A stretch of 64,000 nucleotides of DNA, taken from NCBI GenBank assembly GCA_007449985.2, contig VIIQ02000657.1:1-64000 (forward strand), given 5' to 3'. Position 1 is the first letter of the stretch. Every line of letters begins with the position of its first letter. Positions 12,101 through 21,697 of the stretch are shown here, piece by piece. This DNA is from Desmodesmus armatus. Taxonomy: Eukaryota > Chlorophyta > Chlorophyceae > Sphaeropleales > Scenedesmaceae. Position numbers and translations under genes: made by a program. A model generated the notes under the pieces. The model was not told the origin of the DNA. It ran no database searches and saw only the letters and a list, made by a program, of their open reading frames with translations.

Positions 12101-12875
12101 AGGGGTTTGCAGGGCAATGCGGTAGGGTGCATGTCACTTTTTATGTGCGTCAATCGCGGTTGCTGGCAGGGCCCCTGCCACCACGGCGGTGAATGCTGCA
12201 CCAGAACAGCTTACGGCTGAGCCCCAAACCTCCGGGAGTGCATGCACATTCAATCGCTCACAGCTGCACCAAATGTCGTTGCAACAGGCTTCAAGGAGGG
12301 ATCACTGGTAGTAGAGTGCCTTGTCATACTGAGGTCCAATCTGATTGCACCGGATGCATCATGCAGCACCGGTCAGTGAATAGTAATTGTCGCATGCAGG
12401 CCACACTGTATTACGTGGCGGTTCACTGCAGCTGCTCGAGCTCCTGCTGCTACTGCATGAAATGCAATGCACAGGCTGCCATTGTGTACTCAGCGCACCA
12501 GGGCTTATTGCTGCCAGAGCCTTTTGCCCATTGAGTGCCAGCCCCAGCCCTGCACCCCTCCTGCTGCCTGATATGCTGGCACTGCTGCGCTCAAAACTGC
12601 CACCTATCAAAGCAGCGGTGAGCACAATGCAGCAGCAACATGGACTGAGTGAAGGATTTTTTGAGGCCTGGGCGTTTTAGAGGCCTGGAAGTGATGTACA
12701 TGCAGGGCTAGCAGTAAATGTGAAGGTCGTTGGTGGTTTGCTGCTGCTGCGCTGCTGCTGCTGCCACACGTACTGTCTTGTTGGGCGCTACTGCTGCTAT
12801 GGCATGCGCTGCTGCCAGGCCGCCGGGACCACCCCCAACTATCACTACATCAACACTCAGGCTCTGCATCGGCAT
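5244..12875 (-). CDS. FAD-dependent monooxygenase (zeaxanthin epoxidase/salicylate hydroxylase-like fold)
   Basis: Predicted flavoprotein hydroxylase or epoxidase using FAD and NAD(P)H. Exons (minus): 12875-12770 starts MPMQSLSVDVVIVGGGPGG, the dinucleotide-binding GxGxxG; 12603-12499 has GAGLGLALNGQKAL; 12030-11957 LLQRVFEASP; 11299-11204 GWSELQQLLAESPPDSV; 10532-10298 VLVAADGYFSRVRR, the family DG motif; 9835-9664 TLVYRARLPA...FFFAYPIT; a last large exon with LITATPPASVVEHGVY, then VVIIGDAAHPLRPTGQG, the second FAD motif, with donor at 5634; and 5348-5244, ending AEFERLAD-stop. Most phases agree. An exon probably remains unfound between 11957 and 11299. Two problems suggest decay or assembly error: a one-base frame shift near 5920-5950 just before GDAAHP, and a 3.1-kb minisatellite between the last two catalytic blocks. 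Substrate unknown. It is divergent from an epoxide-hydrolase-like gene. Start chosen for the Rossmann motif directly after it. Confidence 0.8.
6075..9200 (-). repeat. Compound CAG minisatellite, about 26 units, inside the monooxygenase gene
   Basis: About 26 units each combine a conserved stretch (CTCTTGAGGGCTGTAGCC through GGAACAGGGCTGTCGG on the plus strand) with a CAG tract of variable length, sometimes interrupted by GGAAG, CTG or CAA. Units are about 80-145 bp. On the gene's strand one frame reads PVPADYTAVQTQGYSPQE plus poly-Ala, and this frame runs straight into the catalytic TRCLQTLQGMWPALTAL block. A one-base loss near 6871 and an irregular CAGCAC unit near 9025 change the frame along the array. 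It could be an exonic Ala-rich insertion or partly intronic. Only RNA data can decide. Confidence 0.9.
9925..10055 (-). pseudogene. Decayed duplicate of a monooxygenase exon
   Basis: On the minus strand a CAG acceptor is followed by WGETLVYRARLPA...DSSVFVQ...FAYHITSDD and then an in-frame TAG. This closely matches the true exon at 9835-9664 (WGETLVYRARLPA...FFFAYPITND). The copy lacks the last dozen codons and the donor. It lies in the intron directly upstream of the true exon. Confidence 0.8.
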
Positions 12876-13148
12876 GCTGCCTTGCTCGCTGGACTATCGC
12901 TGAATGCAGCCGGTTTTGCGGACGCTTGTTCAAAGCAACTGTGCGATCTGAACGTGGATCGTACTGCGAGGCTGCTTTCAAAGACATTGGTCTGCGCGAC
13001 GGCAGTTGCTCGTCGCGGTCAAACATTGGACCGTCGGGCCCAAAGCGAGGTATCTGCATCGGTATTCCTCGTCCATCCTATGCAACTGTTTATATAACCT
13101 CCCGATTGACCTTCAACCAGACCGAATCCAGATCTCGCACTGCCCACT
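12876..13148. promoter_or_regulatory. Short divergent promoter between monooxygenase and epoxide hydrolase 1
   Basis: Only 273 bp separate the two start codons. A TATATAA box at 13091-13097 lies about 52 bp before the hydrolase ATG. No clear TATA box was found for the monooxygenase. Shared regulation is an inference from the spacing. Confidence 0.55.
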
Positions 13149-15540
13149 ATGGGGTCCCACATCACCGTGAATGGTCTGAAGCTGTGGGTGCAAGATTCTG
13201 GCTCAGATACAGCAACCAAGGGCACCGTGCTGCTGTTCCACGGCTTCCCCGACACATCGGACATGTAGGTCTCTGCATGCAGGGCGGTCTGTGATTTTGC
13301 CAGTCGGGGTGCTGCTACCCCCTTGGAGGTGCTGTGCCACAGCAGTTGAACTGCTGTTGTGGACTAGTAGGGCCAATCATATGCAGCAGGATGTCAGCTG
13401 AGCCTTGTGCACGCCCACAAAGTACAAAGCTGTCATGTGTCAATGCCAGGCGCTGCACCCGTGCACAAACCCTAGCAGTCGGGATCTGTGTGTGTCTGCC
13501 ACGCGCATGCAACTCAGCCTGAGTTCATCGTCCTTGGAACACCACCATCATGGCATTGGTGCTCAACTCTTTGGTTGACCACCGTGTTCAGCACAGTTCT
13601 TCCACAACACAAGCCAGGTCCTGCTGCACCTCCTCATTACCTCCCCCCCCCCTGGGCATCCCCACCATGCAGGTGGCAGAACCACCATACCATTCGTGCT
13701 GGGCGTCCATTGGCCCCACCTACCACTGTCGCCACTGTGCCCAGCACACTATGCAATTCCAACTGAGTGAATGCCATTGCTGAATTCGTCATGATTCAAT
13801 GTTGAACACCTCCATGCAGGTGGCAGCCACACATCATGGCCCTGAATGCTGCAGGCTAAACCATGATGGCATTGGTGCTTGCCTCCCTGACCCACACACC
13901 TCATCACTATGTGCCCCTGTGCCTACCACCCCCTTGCAGGTGGCAGCCGCAGATTCAATCTGGCAGCCCTGAATGCTACAGGCTACCGCACCATCATGGC
14001 ATTGGTGCTTGCCTCCCTGACCCACACACCTCATCACTACCTCTCCTGTCTCTATCACCCCCATGCAGGTGGCAGCCGCAGATCGCGGCCCTGAATGCTG
14101 CAGGCTACCGCACCATCGCCCCCGACCTGCCAGGCCTTGGCCAGTCAGACAAGCCAGCCGACCCCGCTGCCTACAACTTCCAGACATCCATCACACCCGC
14201 AATCCTTGCGCTCATTGACTCCCTCAAGCTAGACAAGTTCAGCGTCATAGGGCACGACTTTGGTGCAGGACTGGCCTGGACTCTGGCGTTCATGTGTCCG
14301 GAGAAAGTGCAGCACGTGGTGGTGCTGTCAGTGGGGTATTTGGGTGAGTGCCCGATTGCAGGCTGCAATGCTGCCCTTTTTGCTGCGTCAGTTCCATGTA
14401 CAATGCCATCAGTTCCATACAATGCAGCCGGAAAGTTGGATGTTGTTTGCATGTCTCACATGCATGCAAAGACAACCAGCTAGACTCTCAGAGTCTAGCA
14501 GCTTGAAGCGCGTGATTGTGCTGACAACAGCTGTCTGACTGAGTGCACGTGCAAGTATTATTTCCACTGCAGTCTCCGTCAGGCTATTTTCTTGGGATGA
14601 TCGGGCGGGTAGTGCCCCACCCCCCATCACAATCAGACCTGCGGCTGGAGGAGCGTTGGCGGCTCGGCCAAGGGGGGGGGGGATTCTATGTACCACTTAA
14701 AGTTGGCAACTAAGCCAGCATCTTGCTCTCTCATTTGTGTGTACTACACATGCAGCAGTGATGATTCCATATCCTGCACCTTCCCTCACCCCATCCTGCA
14801 GGCACCTACTTCACTGCGCAGCCCCTCGAGCAGCGAGCTGCCAGCTGGTACATGCCATTCCTGCTGCTGCCAGGCAGTGAAGACGCACTCAGGGCCAACG
14901 ACTGGGCGCTGTGGAAGTTGTGGCTGAGTGGGGATGCAGGGGCGAGCGGCGTGCAGCTAGATGCATGGATCGCCAAGCTGTCAGAGCCAGGTGTGGCAGC
15001 AAGTGGTGTTGAGACAAGCAGCTTGCGAGCTGCCATGGCTGCTCAAGCATTGGTGTGGTCAAAATTGCCTGGGCATGTAGCCATGATGTGTGTGCTTGTG
15101 CTCACGCTAAGATTGACACTGCTGCGACTGCAAGCCTTATTCAGCACTAGTCACAGAACACTGATTGCTCAGGGGGTTACAGCACTTCTGACAAAGCAGT
15201 GCCAGTCCTTCAAATATCGTAACTACGCAACTCATCCTGTTGTGATGGCATTCATTGCGCTGCAGGGGCCCTGAGTGCAGCCCTCAATCTGTACAGGGGC
15301 AACAACACCGCCCAGATGTTTGCGCAGCTGACCCCCATGCCTCCTCCCTTCAAGCTGCCCATGCCTGTGCTGGGCGTGCACCCAAAGGACGACCGCGCAT
15401 GCCTTGAGGGCCAGATGAGGGCCTCTGAGATCGCAGTGCAGGAGGGGAAGTGGACGTTCAAGCAGGTGCCTGGCGGCCACTGGTTCTTCGTGCATGAGCC
15501 AGAGACACTCAATAAGATGCTGCTCGAGTTCCTGGCGTGA
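13149..15540 (+). CDS. Alpha/beta hydrolase, epoxide hydrolase-like (paralogue 1)
   Basis: Four exons, 13149-13264, 14069-14343, 14802-14990 and 15266-15540, splice in phase to 284 residues. Visible motifs are the oxyanion-hole HGFPDTS (from residue 31), LPGLGQSDKP (59-68) and the nucleophile elbow GHDFG, where Asp102 replaces the Ser of esterases. A late VPGGHWFFVHEPE supplies the catalytic His (about 265). An Asp nucleophile with this HGFP motif is typical of soluble epoxide hydrolases and haloalkane dehalogenases, which open epoxides or remove halide through an alkyl-enzyme ester. The residues after GTYFTAQPLEQ form the cap region. No targeting peptide is evident, so it is probably cytosolic. 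It is divergent from the flavin monooxygenase. The paralogue at 21698-23891 has the same intron positions and phases. Exact substrate unknown. Confidence 0.9.
13545..14068 (+). repeat. Partial exon-2 copies within intron 1 of epoxide hydrolase 1
   Basis: The acceptor plus the first 40-50 nt of exon 2 (GTGGCAGCCGCAGAT, then GCCCTGAATGCTGCAGG) occurs at 13820 and 13940 before the true exon at 14069. A shorter trace lies at about 13670. The copies share the following ATGGCATTGGTGCTTGCC and a pyrimidine tract. The copy at 13820 has a stop (TAA) in the exon frame. Confidence 0.8.
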
Positions 15541-16560
15541 GCCTCACTTGAAGGAGCTTTAGAAGGGGTGGAAGGAAGGTTGCATTGGCTTACGCGCTTT
15601 CTCACCCTCTGGACCAGGTTGACGATGCTGATGGGAACGAGAGGTTGCCGGTTCTGCTGGCGCTGCTTGCGTTGTCCCTGTCATTGAGACTTCTGGCCAA
15701 TGAGTCTCTGAGTTTGACGGCTGGCATTGACGCACAAGCGCAAAGAAACACACTGGTGCCGCTGGAGTTGTGATTACTGCATACGTGGGTGCCTGCTATT
15801 GCATGTTCAAAAAGTTGAGGGTCCCACACTGTGGAACAGTGACTGTTGTTTGTGACAGTTGTTCATTGCCAGAGACTTCACAACTCAACTTGAAGTTGGT
15901 ACCACAATGCAGTGGGAAAGAGCCACTGGCTCTTTGTGTATGATACACAAAGGGCGGCAACAACATGACCAATTGGAGTTGCAACTCCAAAGACATCAGC
16001 CGGACATCAACATCTTAGGCTTGATTTTGGGGCTTGATGCTTCCATGGAAGTCTTTCTGCATGCATAGCGGGTCAGTCCCCCCCCCCCCTCTTGACCAGC
16101 ACCCAGAACAAGTTGTGCTTTTTGCACAGCAGCACTCAGTACCCAACTCGCTTCATCCAAAGAAAGCTCGACAGTGCATGTCTGGCAGGGCAGCTTGTCA
16201 TGCCCCACATGGCAAGCACCGTAACATCGGCCCCAATACCTGCAGGACCAGCCTGCACTCAAGTAGGCTGGGTCCTGCCAGAAAGCCTGCACTCAACTCA
16301 AGCTCCTGCCACAGAGGCCAGTAGTACTGACCAGCTGTTTGTTAGTGACAAACCCGCAATGCACACCATGCATGCCGCTGGCATGCCAACCCCACTCCCA
16401 ACACGCAATGCAGTTCCCTACCATAGTTCTGACCCCCCCTTGCTCTGCGGAGTGCATGCCCCCCTCAACATGGTGATACTGTCTGCATGCAGCTCAAACA
16501 CAACACAAACACACTTGACCTGAACAGGCAAACACGAAAAACACCAGCAACAACCATGCT
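15541..16560. other. Intergenic region downstream of epoxide hydrolase 1
   Basis: Probable 3' UTR and spacer before the transposon pair. Nothing with coding or RNA character is recognised. Confidence 0.45.
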
Positions 16561-16628
16561 AAAAAGGGTGAACAAAGGTGGGGGTGGGAAAAGTGCGGCG
16601 ACGCAGAGCCGCGCCGCGGCGCGTGCTG

Positions 16629-16655
16629 CATCGGCGTGCCGCAGGCACGCCGATG
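16629..16655. repeat. Perfect 12-bp-stem hairpin left of the transposon
   Basis: CATCGGCGTGCC and GGCACGCCGATG are exact reverse complements separated by GCA. It lies about 107 bp left of the start of the 1.9-kb duplicated unit. Confidence 0.9.
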
Positions 16656-16734
16656 CCCCCCTCATCAATTCACCCCGATGCGGTGTGCTGCTGCTGGGGG
16701 CTGGTCAAACTGTACCGCCTGCCCGTGCATGCTG

Positions 16735-16767
16735 TGGTGGCGCCGAGGCGAAGCCGAGGCGCCACCA
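16735..16767. repeat. 10-bp inverted repeat spanning the left end of the duplicated unit
   Basis: TGGTGGCGCC (16735-16744) pairs with GGCGCCACCA (16758-16767) across a 13-nt loop. The right arm overlaps the first bases shared with copy 2 (from 16762), and copy 2 lacks the left arm. Hairpins near element ends are usual for HUH-type elements. Confidence 0.75.
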
Positions 16768-17098
16768 ACGGGTGCATATGTATGTGAGAATCGCAGCATG
16801 CTGGGTTGGGCGGGATGATGCGCGGTGTGCGATGGAGGAAAAATCACTTTCGGTCTAAGGGCGGGAAAATGTCGTACATGCAGAACGCAATTCAGTGATA
16901 TATCCACAATACCAGCAAGGCCAGCGGCTTCGCTTGCTGAACATCGGACGTCGACAGTTACAGCAACCGCTCGGTCAACGCTACATGCTCCGGCTGACTG
17001 TGTCGTGTCGGAACTGGTGTGGTATTTGTCTAGACTTCCCACATCGGCAAACACAACTTCGTTGTACAGTTGTTGCATATATTACTGTCAGCATTCGC

Positions 17099-18719
17099 AT
17101 GGTGCGCACACGAGCTGCCTGTGCCGGTTCAGAGTCGGATGGCACCTCCGACACGGGTGGCAGCCAGGCAGAGGCCGGGCAGTCTGATTCTGTATACAGC
17201 GACCCCAATGTTGACGAAGCTGAGCTCAAAGCCGAGCAGAATCGCGGTATCAGAGGGCGTCCTCGCAAGGTGTGTTGGGCTGCTTGCAGTGTTCCGCATG
17301 GCCTGCTCCGATACGGACCAAGCATCTAAGCGATGCGATTGACTGTGCAGGCTGCTGGCAGACCATTTGCCAAGCCGCGCAAGCAACAGGTTGCAAAGAA
17401 GAAGAAGCAACAGGCAACAGCAGCACAGCGCAAACAACGTGCTGCCCCACGCACGCGTCAACAGAAGCGCAGGTGTGTTATCTACAACCCATGTACACGT
17501 TGTTTGTCACCAGTATACGTGCACTGGCCAAACGGAACCGCATCTCAGCCACTACTGTGCTGCCTAGCAGCAGGTGCTCAGCAGCACAGCCTGAACGGTT
17601 TGGTGCAGCACCCATGATATGCTCTGCTGCATCTGGTACACTGACTGATTCCACGCACTGCTGCATGCACTGTTGCTGTGCAGGTCTGCAGGTGCGGAGT
17701 TCCTCAAAGCAGAGCTGCGGCGACAGCGCCGTCCGCCAGACCGTGATGCACCACCTTCAGACAGTGAGGACAGCGATGTGTGCAGAGGCAAGGACCGTGT
17801 GCTGACTTGCAGCGTCACCATTGTGGTGCCAGGGGGCGACATCCCCTGGGAAGTGTATGATGCTGCAGCGTCCTTTGTGCGTGAGCGGTGCAAGGCTGGG
17901 TGTATGTGCACTGAGCGCGGCGATGCGTTCAAGCACCTGTATGTGCAGGGTGTGCTGAAAAAGCGCAGCAGCAGCAGCAGCGTCAAAATCAAGCATGAGC
18001 TGATGGCTTGGCTGGCAGAGCATGTGGCTGGCTATGCTGACCTGCACTGCAGTGTGTGCATGAAGAAGGCCGCCAACAAGGGGCTGCACACATGGGAGGG
18101 TTTGATAGGGTATGCACGCAAGTGCAAGGGCCGGCAGGAGTATCGAGAGATGCTGCACAATGTCACGCCGCTTGAGTTGGAAGAGGGAGAGCACTTGATG
18201 CGGCTGCATGGCTCTGCCCTCAAGCACAGGGTGGCTCTCACACAGCACAACATCATGGAGCGTGCTGTTACATATCGTGAGTTTGAGCTGCGTGCTAGGC
18301 TGAAGGTGTCCCTGGCAGCTATCGGCTATGCCATGATCGCTTCTGGCCAGTACTACTTTGATGCTGGCTGGGCGGTGCCATACATGGGGCAGGGCATGGA
18401 CAGCACACGCTCAGAGGTGGTGTGGTTGTCTGCATGCATGCCTTTCAATGTGACACCAGCGGGTGTGGCAGCTGTGTTGTTCAAGGATGGTGCTGTTGCA
18501 GCATCCAGGCTGTCGTTTGCGGGTGTGCCTTCTGCTGAGGTTGATCGTGATGATGAGGTGCTGCTGCAGCTTGTTGATGATGCGCGTGAACGTGGTGTCA
18601 CTGTTGGGTCGTTAGTGGACAACAGGCCTGCTGTGCGCGAGTTGGCGTATGAGCGCAACACACCACCAACGGGTGCATATGTATGTGAGAATCGCAGCAT
18701 GCTGGGTTGGGCGGGATGA
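17099..18719 (+). pseudogene. HUH endonuclease gene, copy 1 (HUH motif mutated, C-terminus replaced)
   Basis: Exons 17099-17269, 17351-17472 and 17684-18719 splice to 442 residues. The N terminus is basic and includes an AT-hook-like RGRPRK. The Rep-like core has LTCSVTIV (motif I), then KHLYVQGVL where motif II should read H-hydrophobic-H, and GYARKCKG (motif III, Tyr and Lys). A C-to-T change at 17940 turns the second HUH His into Tyr, which should abolish metal binding. The normal C terminus is missing: after YERNT the frame enters the left end of copy 2 and stops after GWAG at 18719. Probably non-functional as an endonuclease; it might still be transcribed. Confidence 0.75.
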
Positions 18720-18999
18720 TGCGCGGTGTGCGATGGAGGAAAAATCACTTTCGGTCTAAGGGCGGGAAAATGTCGTACATGCAGAACGCAATTCAGTGAT
18801 ATATCCACAATACCAGCAAGGCCAGCGGCTTCGCTTGCTGAACATCGGACGTCGACAGTTACAGCAACCGCTCGGTCAACGCTACATGCTCCGGCTGACT
18901 GTGTCGTGTCGGAACTGGTGTGGTATTTGTCTAGACTTCCCACATCGGCAAACACAACTTCGTTGTACAGTTGTTGCATATATTACTGTCAGCATTCGC

Positions 19000-20755
19000 A
19001 TGGTGCGCACACGAGCTGCCTGTGCCGGTTCAGAGTCGGATGGCACCTCCGACACGGGTGGCAGCCAGGCAGAGGCCGGGCAGTCTGATTCTGTATACAG
19101 CGACCCCAATGTTGACGAAGCTGAGCTCAAAGCCGAGCAGAATCGCGGTATCAGAGGGCGTCCTCGCAAGGTGTGTTGGGCTGCTTGCAGTGTTCCGCAT
19201 GGCCTGCTCCGATACGGACCAAGCATCTAAGCGATGCGATTGACTGTGCAGGCTGCTGGCAGACCATTTGCCAAGCCGCGCAAGCAACAGGCTGCAAAGA
19301 AGAAGAAGCAACAGGCAACAGCAGCACAGCGCAAACAACGTGCTGCCCCACGCACGCGTCAACAGAAGCGCAGGTGTGTTATCTACAACCCATGTACACG
19401 TTGTTTGTCACCAGTATACGTGCACTGGCCAAACGGAACCGCATCTCAGCCACTACTGTGCTGCCTAGCAGCAGGTGCTCAGCAGCACAGCCTGAACGGT
19501 TTGGTGCAGCACCCATGATATGCTCTGCTGCATCTGGTACACTGACTGATTCCACGCACTGCTGCATGCACTGTTGCTGTGCAGGTCTGCAGGTGCGGAG
19601 TTCCTCAAAGCAGAGCTGCGGCGACAGCGCCGTCCGCCAGACCGTGATGCACCACCTTCAGACAGTGAGGACAGCGATGTGTGCAGAGGCAAGGACCGTG
19701 TGCTGACTTGCAGCGTCACCATTGTGGTGCCAGGGGGCGACATCCCCTGGGAAGTGTATGATGCTGCAGCGTCCTTTGTGCGTGAGCGGTGCAAGGCTGG
19801 GTGTATGTGCACTGAGCGCGGCGATGCGTTCAAGCACCTGCATGTGCAGGGTGTGCTGAAAAAGCGCAGCAGCAGCAGCGTCAAAATCAAGCATGAGCTG
19901 ATGGCTTGGCTGGCAGAGCATGTGGCTGGCTATGCTGACCTGCACTGCAGTGTGTGCATGAAGAAGGCCGCCAACAAGGGGCTGCACACATGGGAGGGTT
20001 TGATAGGGTATGCACGCAAGTGCAAGGGCCGGCAGGAGTATCGAGAGATGCTGCACAATGTCACGCCGCTTGAGTTGGAAGAGGGAGAGCACTTGATGCG
20101 GCTGCATGGCTCTGCCCTCAAGCACAGGGTGGCTCTCACACAGCACAACATCATGGAGCGTGCTGTTACATATCGTGAGTTTGAGCTGCGTGCTAGGCTG
20201 AAGGTGTCCCTGGCAGCTATCGGCTATGCCATGATCGCTTCTGGCCAGTACTACTTTGATGCTGGCTGGGCGGTGCCATACATGGGGCAGGGCATGGACA
20301 GCACACGCTCAGAGGTGGTGTGGTTGTCTGCATGCATGCCTTTCAATGTGACACCAGCGGGTGTGGCAGCTGTGTTGTTCAAGGATGGTGCTGTTGCAGC
20401 ATCCAGGCTGTCGTTTGCGGGTGTGCCTTCTGCTGAGGTTGATCGTGATGATGAGGTGCTGCTGCAGCTTGTTGATGATGCGCGTGAACGTGGTGTCACT
20501 GTTGGGTCGTTAGTGGACAACAGGCCTGCTGTGCGCGAGTTGGCGTATGAGCGCAACACGCAGATCCGTCGTCCCTGGCGTCCCGTTCAGCAGACTGAGC
20601 CTGCTGCTGATTTGCAGGTGATGACTGATGCTGCTGCGCGCGAGGTGAGCAGCTGCGCTGGCATGGTGATCTCCTGCACCATGACCAGCACCTGTCTTGT
20701 GGTCTGGATAGTGATTCCGATGACGCGTGACTGGTCGGCGGTTGCTAGGATTTGA
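19000..20755 (+). CDS. HUH (Rep-type) endonuclease of replitron-like element, copy 2, apparently intact
   Basis: Exons 19000-19170, 19252-19373 and 19585-20755 splice in phase to 487 residues. Predicted role: sequence-specific nicking and joining of one DNA strand during transposition, in the nucleus. Residues about 1-97 are basic (RGRPRK, KKKKQQ), suggesting DNA binding and nuclear import. Rep motifs in order: LTCSVTIV, ERGDAFKHLHVQGVL (HUH, His182/His184) and GYARKCKG (candidate nucleophile Tyr240, with Lys243). One Tyr and no Walker or helicase motif argue for a Y1-type replitron protein rather than RepHel. The roughly 200 residues after motif III are unrecognised. The start is the first Met in the frame leading to the AT-hook. 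Copy 1 shows what inactivation looks like; this copy keeps all motifs. Confidence 0.75.
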
Positions 20756-20978
20756 CTTGGTGACAGTTGGGCGCTGGTGGTTGTGCATGACGCCAGTGTG
20801 TGGGACGATTGTTTGTGTGTGCATTTGTCTTGTGGGCACATGTGCAGCAAATGTGCAAAGTTGTGGCTCATTCTGTAACGTGACTTTTTTTGGTGTTCGG
20901 CGGTGAGGTGAAAAGGGTGTCGGGATACACCCGGGAGAAACCACATCAAAGGGAACCTGTCTCTGAGACCCAATGCCC

Positions 20979-21118
20979 TGCAGTACTGTCAGGCATGCCA
21001 AGTTCATGCAGTACTGTCAGGCATGCCAAGTTCATGCAGTACTGTCAGGCATGCCAAGTTCATGCAGTACTGTCAGGCATGCCAAGTTCATGCAGTACTG
21101 TCAGGCATGCCAAGCTCA
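20979..21118 (+). repeat. 28-bp minisatellite, five copies
   Basis: TGCAGTACTGTCAGGCATGC plus CAAGTTCA is repeated head to tail at 20979, 21007, 21035, 21063 and 21091, nearly without change. There are no unique spacers between units. It lies about 220 bp after the stop of the HUH gene. Confidence 0.95.
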
Positions 21119-21697
21119 CAGTGCCATGCCAAGTATGACCTCACACTTCAGCCGGGCAACTGCCCAAACCAACTCCAACACAACCGCAGCCCTTCAGCTG
21201 CTGCGAGCCAGCATTTGTGAGAGCCAGCAGCAGCAGCTGTTGATTCTAATGCACCAGCAGTACGACAGCCAAGCTGCCCCAGTGAACAGCAGAAACACAT
21301 AGGATTGCCTCGACAAGCCGTGCTGCCAACGCCAAAAGGATGAACAGCAGCAGGAGAGCAAGCACCTGTTTGTACCCCAGGAAAGCCGGCACAAAACCCT
21401 GCTGATGCAACTGTCCTCCATACAAGGTGAGGGCCGATCTTGTGCCAACCACTCACTGCTCACGCACAGCAACTCAAGCAACTTGCAAACGAGGTTTTCA
21501 ACCCCAGAAGGCCACACCATAGGTGTCTGGCGACTTCACAATCGGACTGTGCCTACTTGCAACACAATGCCAAAACCACATAACAGGCAAGCCAACTGTG
21601 TCCTTATCCATCAACACCACCGCCGCAATTGTGACACAATGCAACCAACCAACCGACCCAAAAGCCAGCGCCACTGACAACATGTCCCAAAAAGCTC
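21119..21697. other. Intergenic region/3' flank of epoxide hydrolase 2
   Basis: No exon recognised. It probably includes the 3' UTR of the minus-strand hydrolase. Confidence 0.4.

Larger units (their letters stand above)
16735..20755 (+). mobile_element. Head-to-tail pair of replitron-like HUH transposons
   Basis: Two near-identical copies lie in direct tandem: 16762-18661 and 18663 onward, with a period of 1901 bp. By eye I see only three differences: T/C near 17392, T/C at 17940 versus 19841, and one AGC unit in an AGC run. Each carries one intron-containing gene for a Rep-type HUH protein without a visible helicase. This fits replitrons, described from chlorophytes, rather than Helitrons, whose protein carries a helicase. 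Copy 1 ends abruptly after a GCGCAACAC sequence and passes into copy 2. Copy 2 continues at least to its stop at 20755. The true 3' end and any target-site duplication were not found. Confidence 0.75.

Noticed and set aside
17099..20755. Helitron or integrated ssDNA-virus Rep as explanation for the HUH gene
   Set aside because: No helicase motifs follow the HUH domain, so it is not a RepHel. The gene has spliceosomal introns, an AT-hook-like N terminus and tandem genomic copies, and no capsid gene is nearby.
20979..21118. CRISPR-like appearance of regular 28-bp repeats
   Set aside because: Units are directly adjacent with no spacers, and the genome is eukaryotic. It is a minisatellite.
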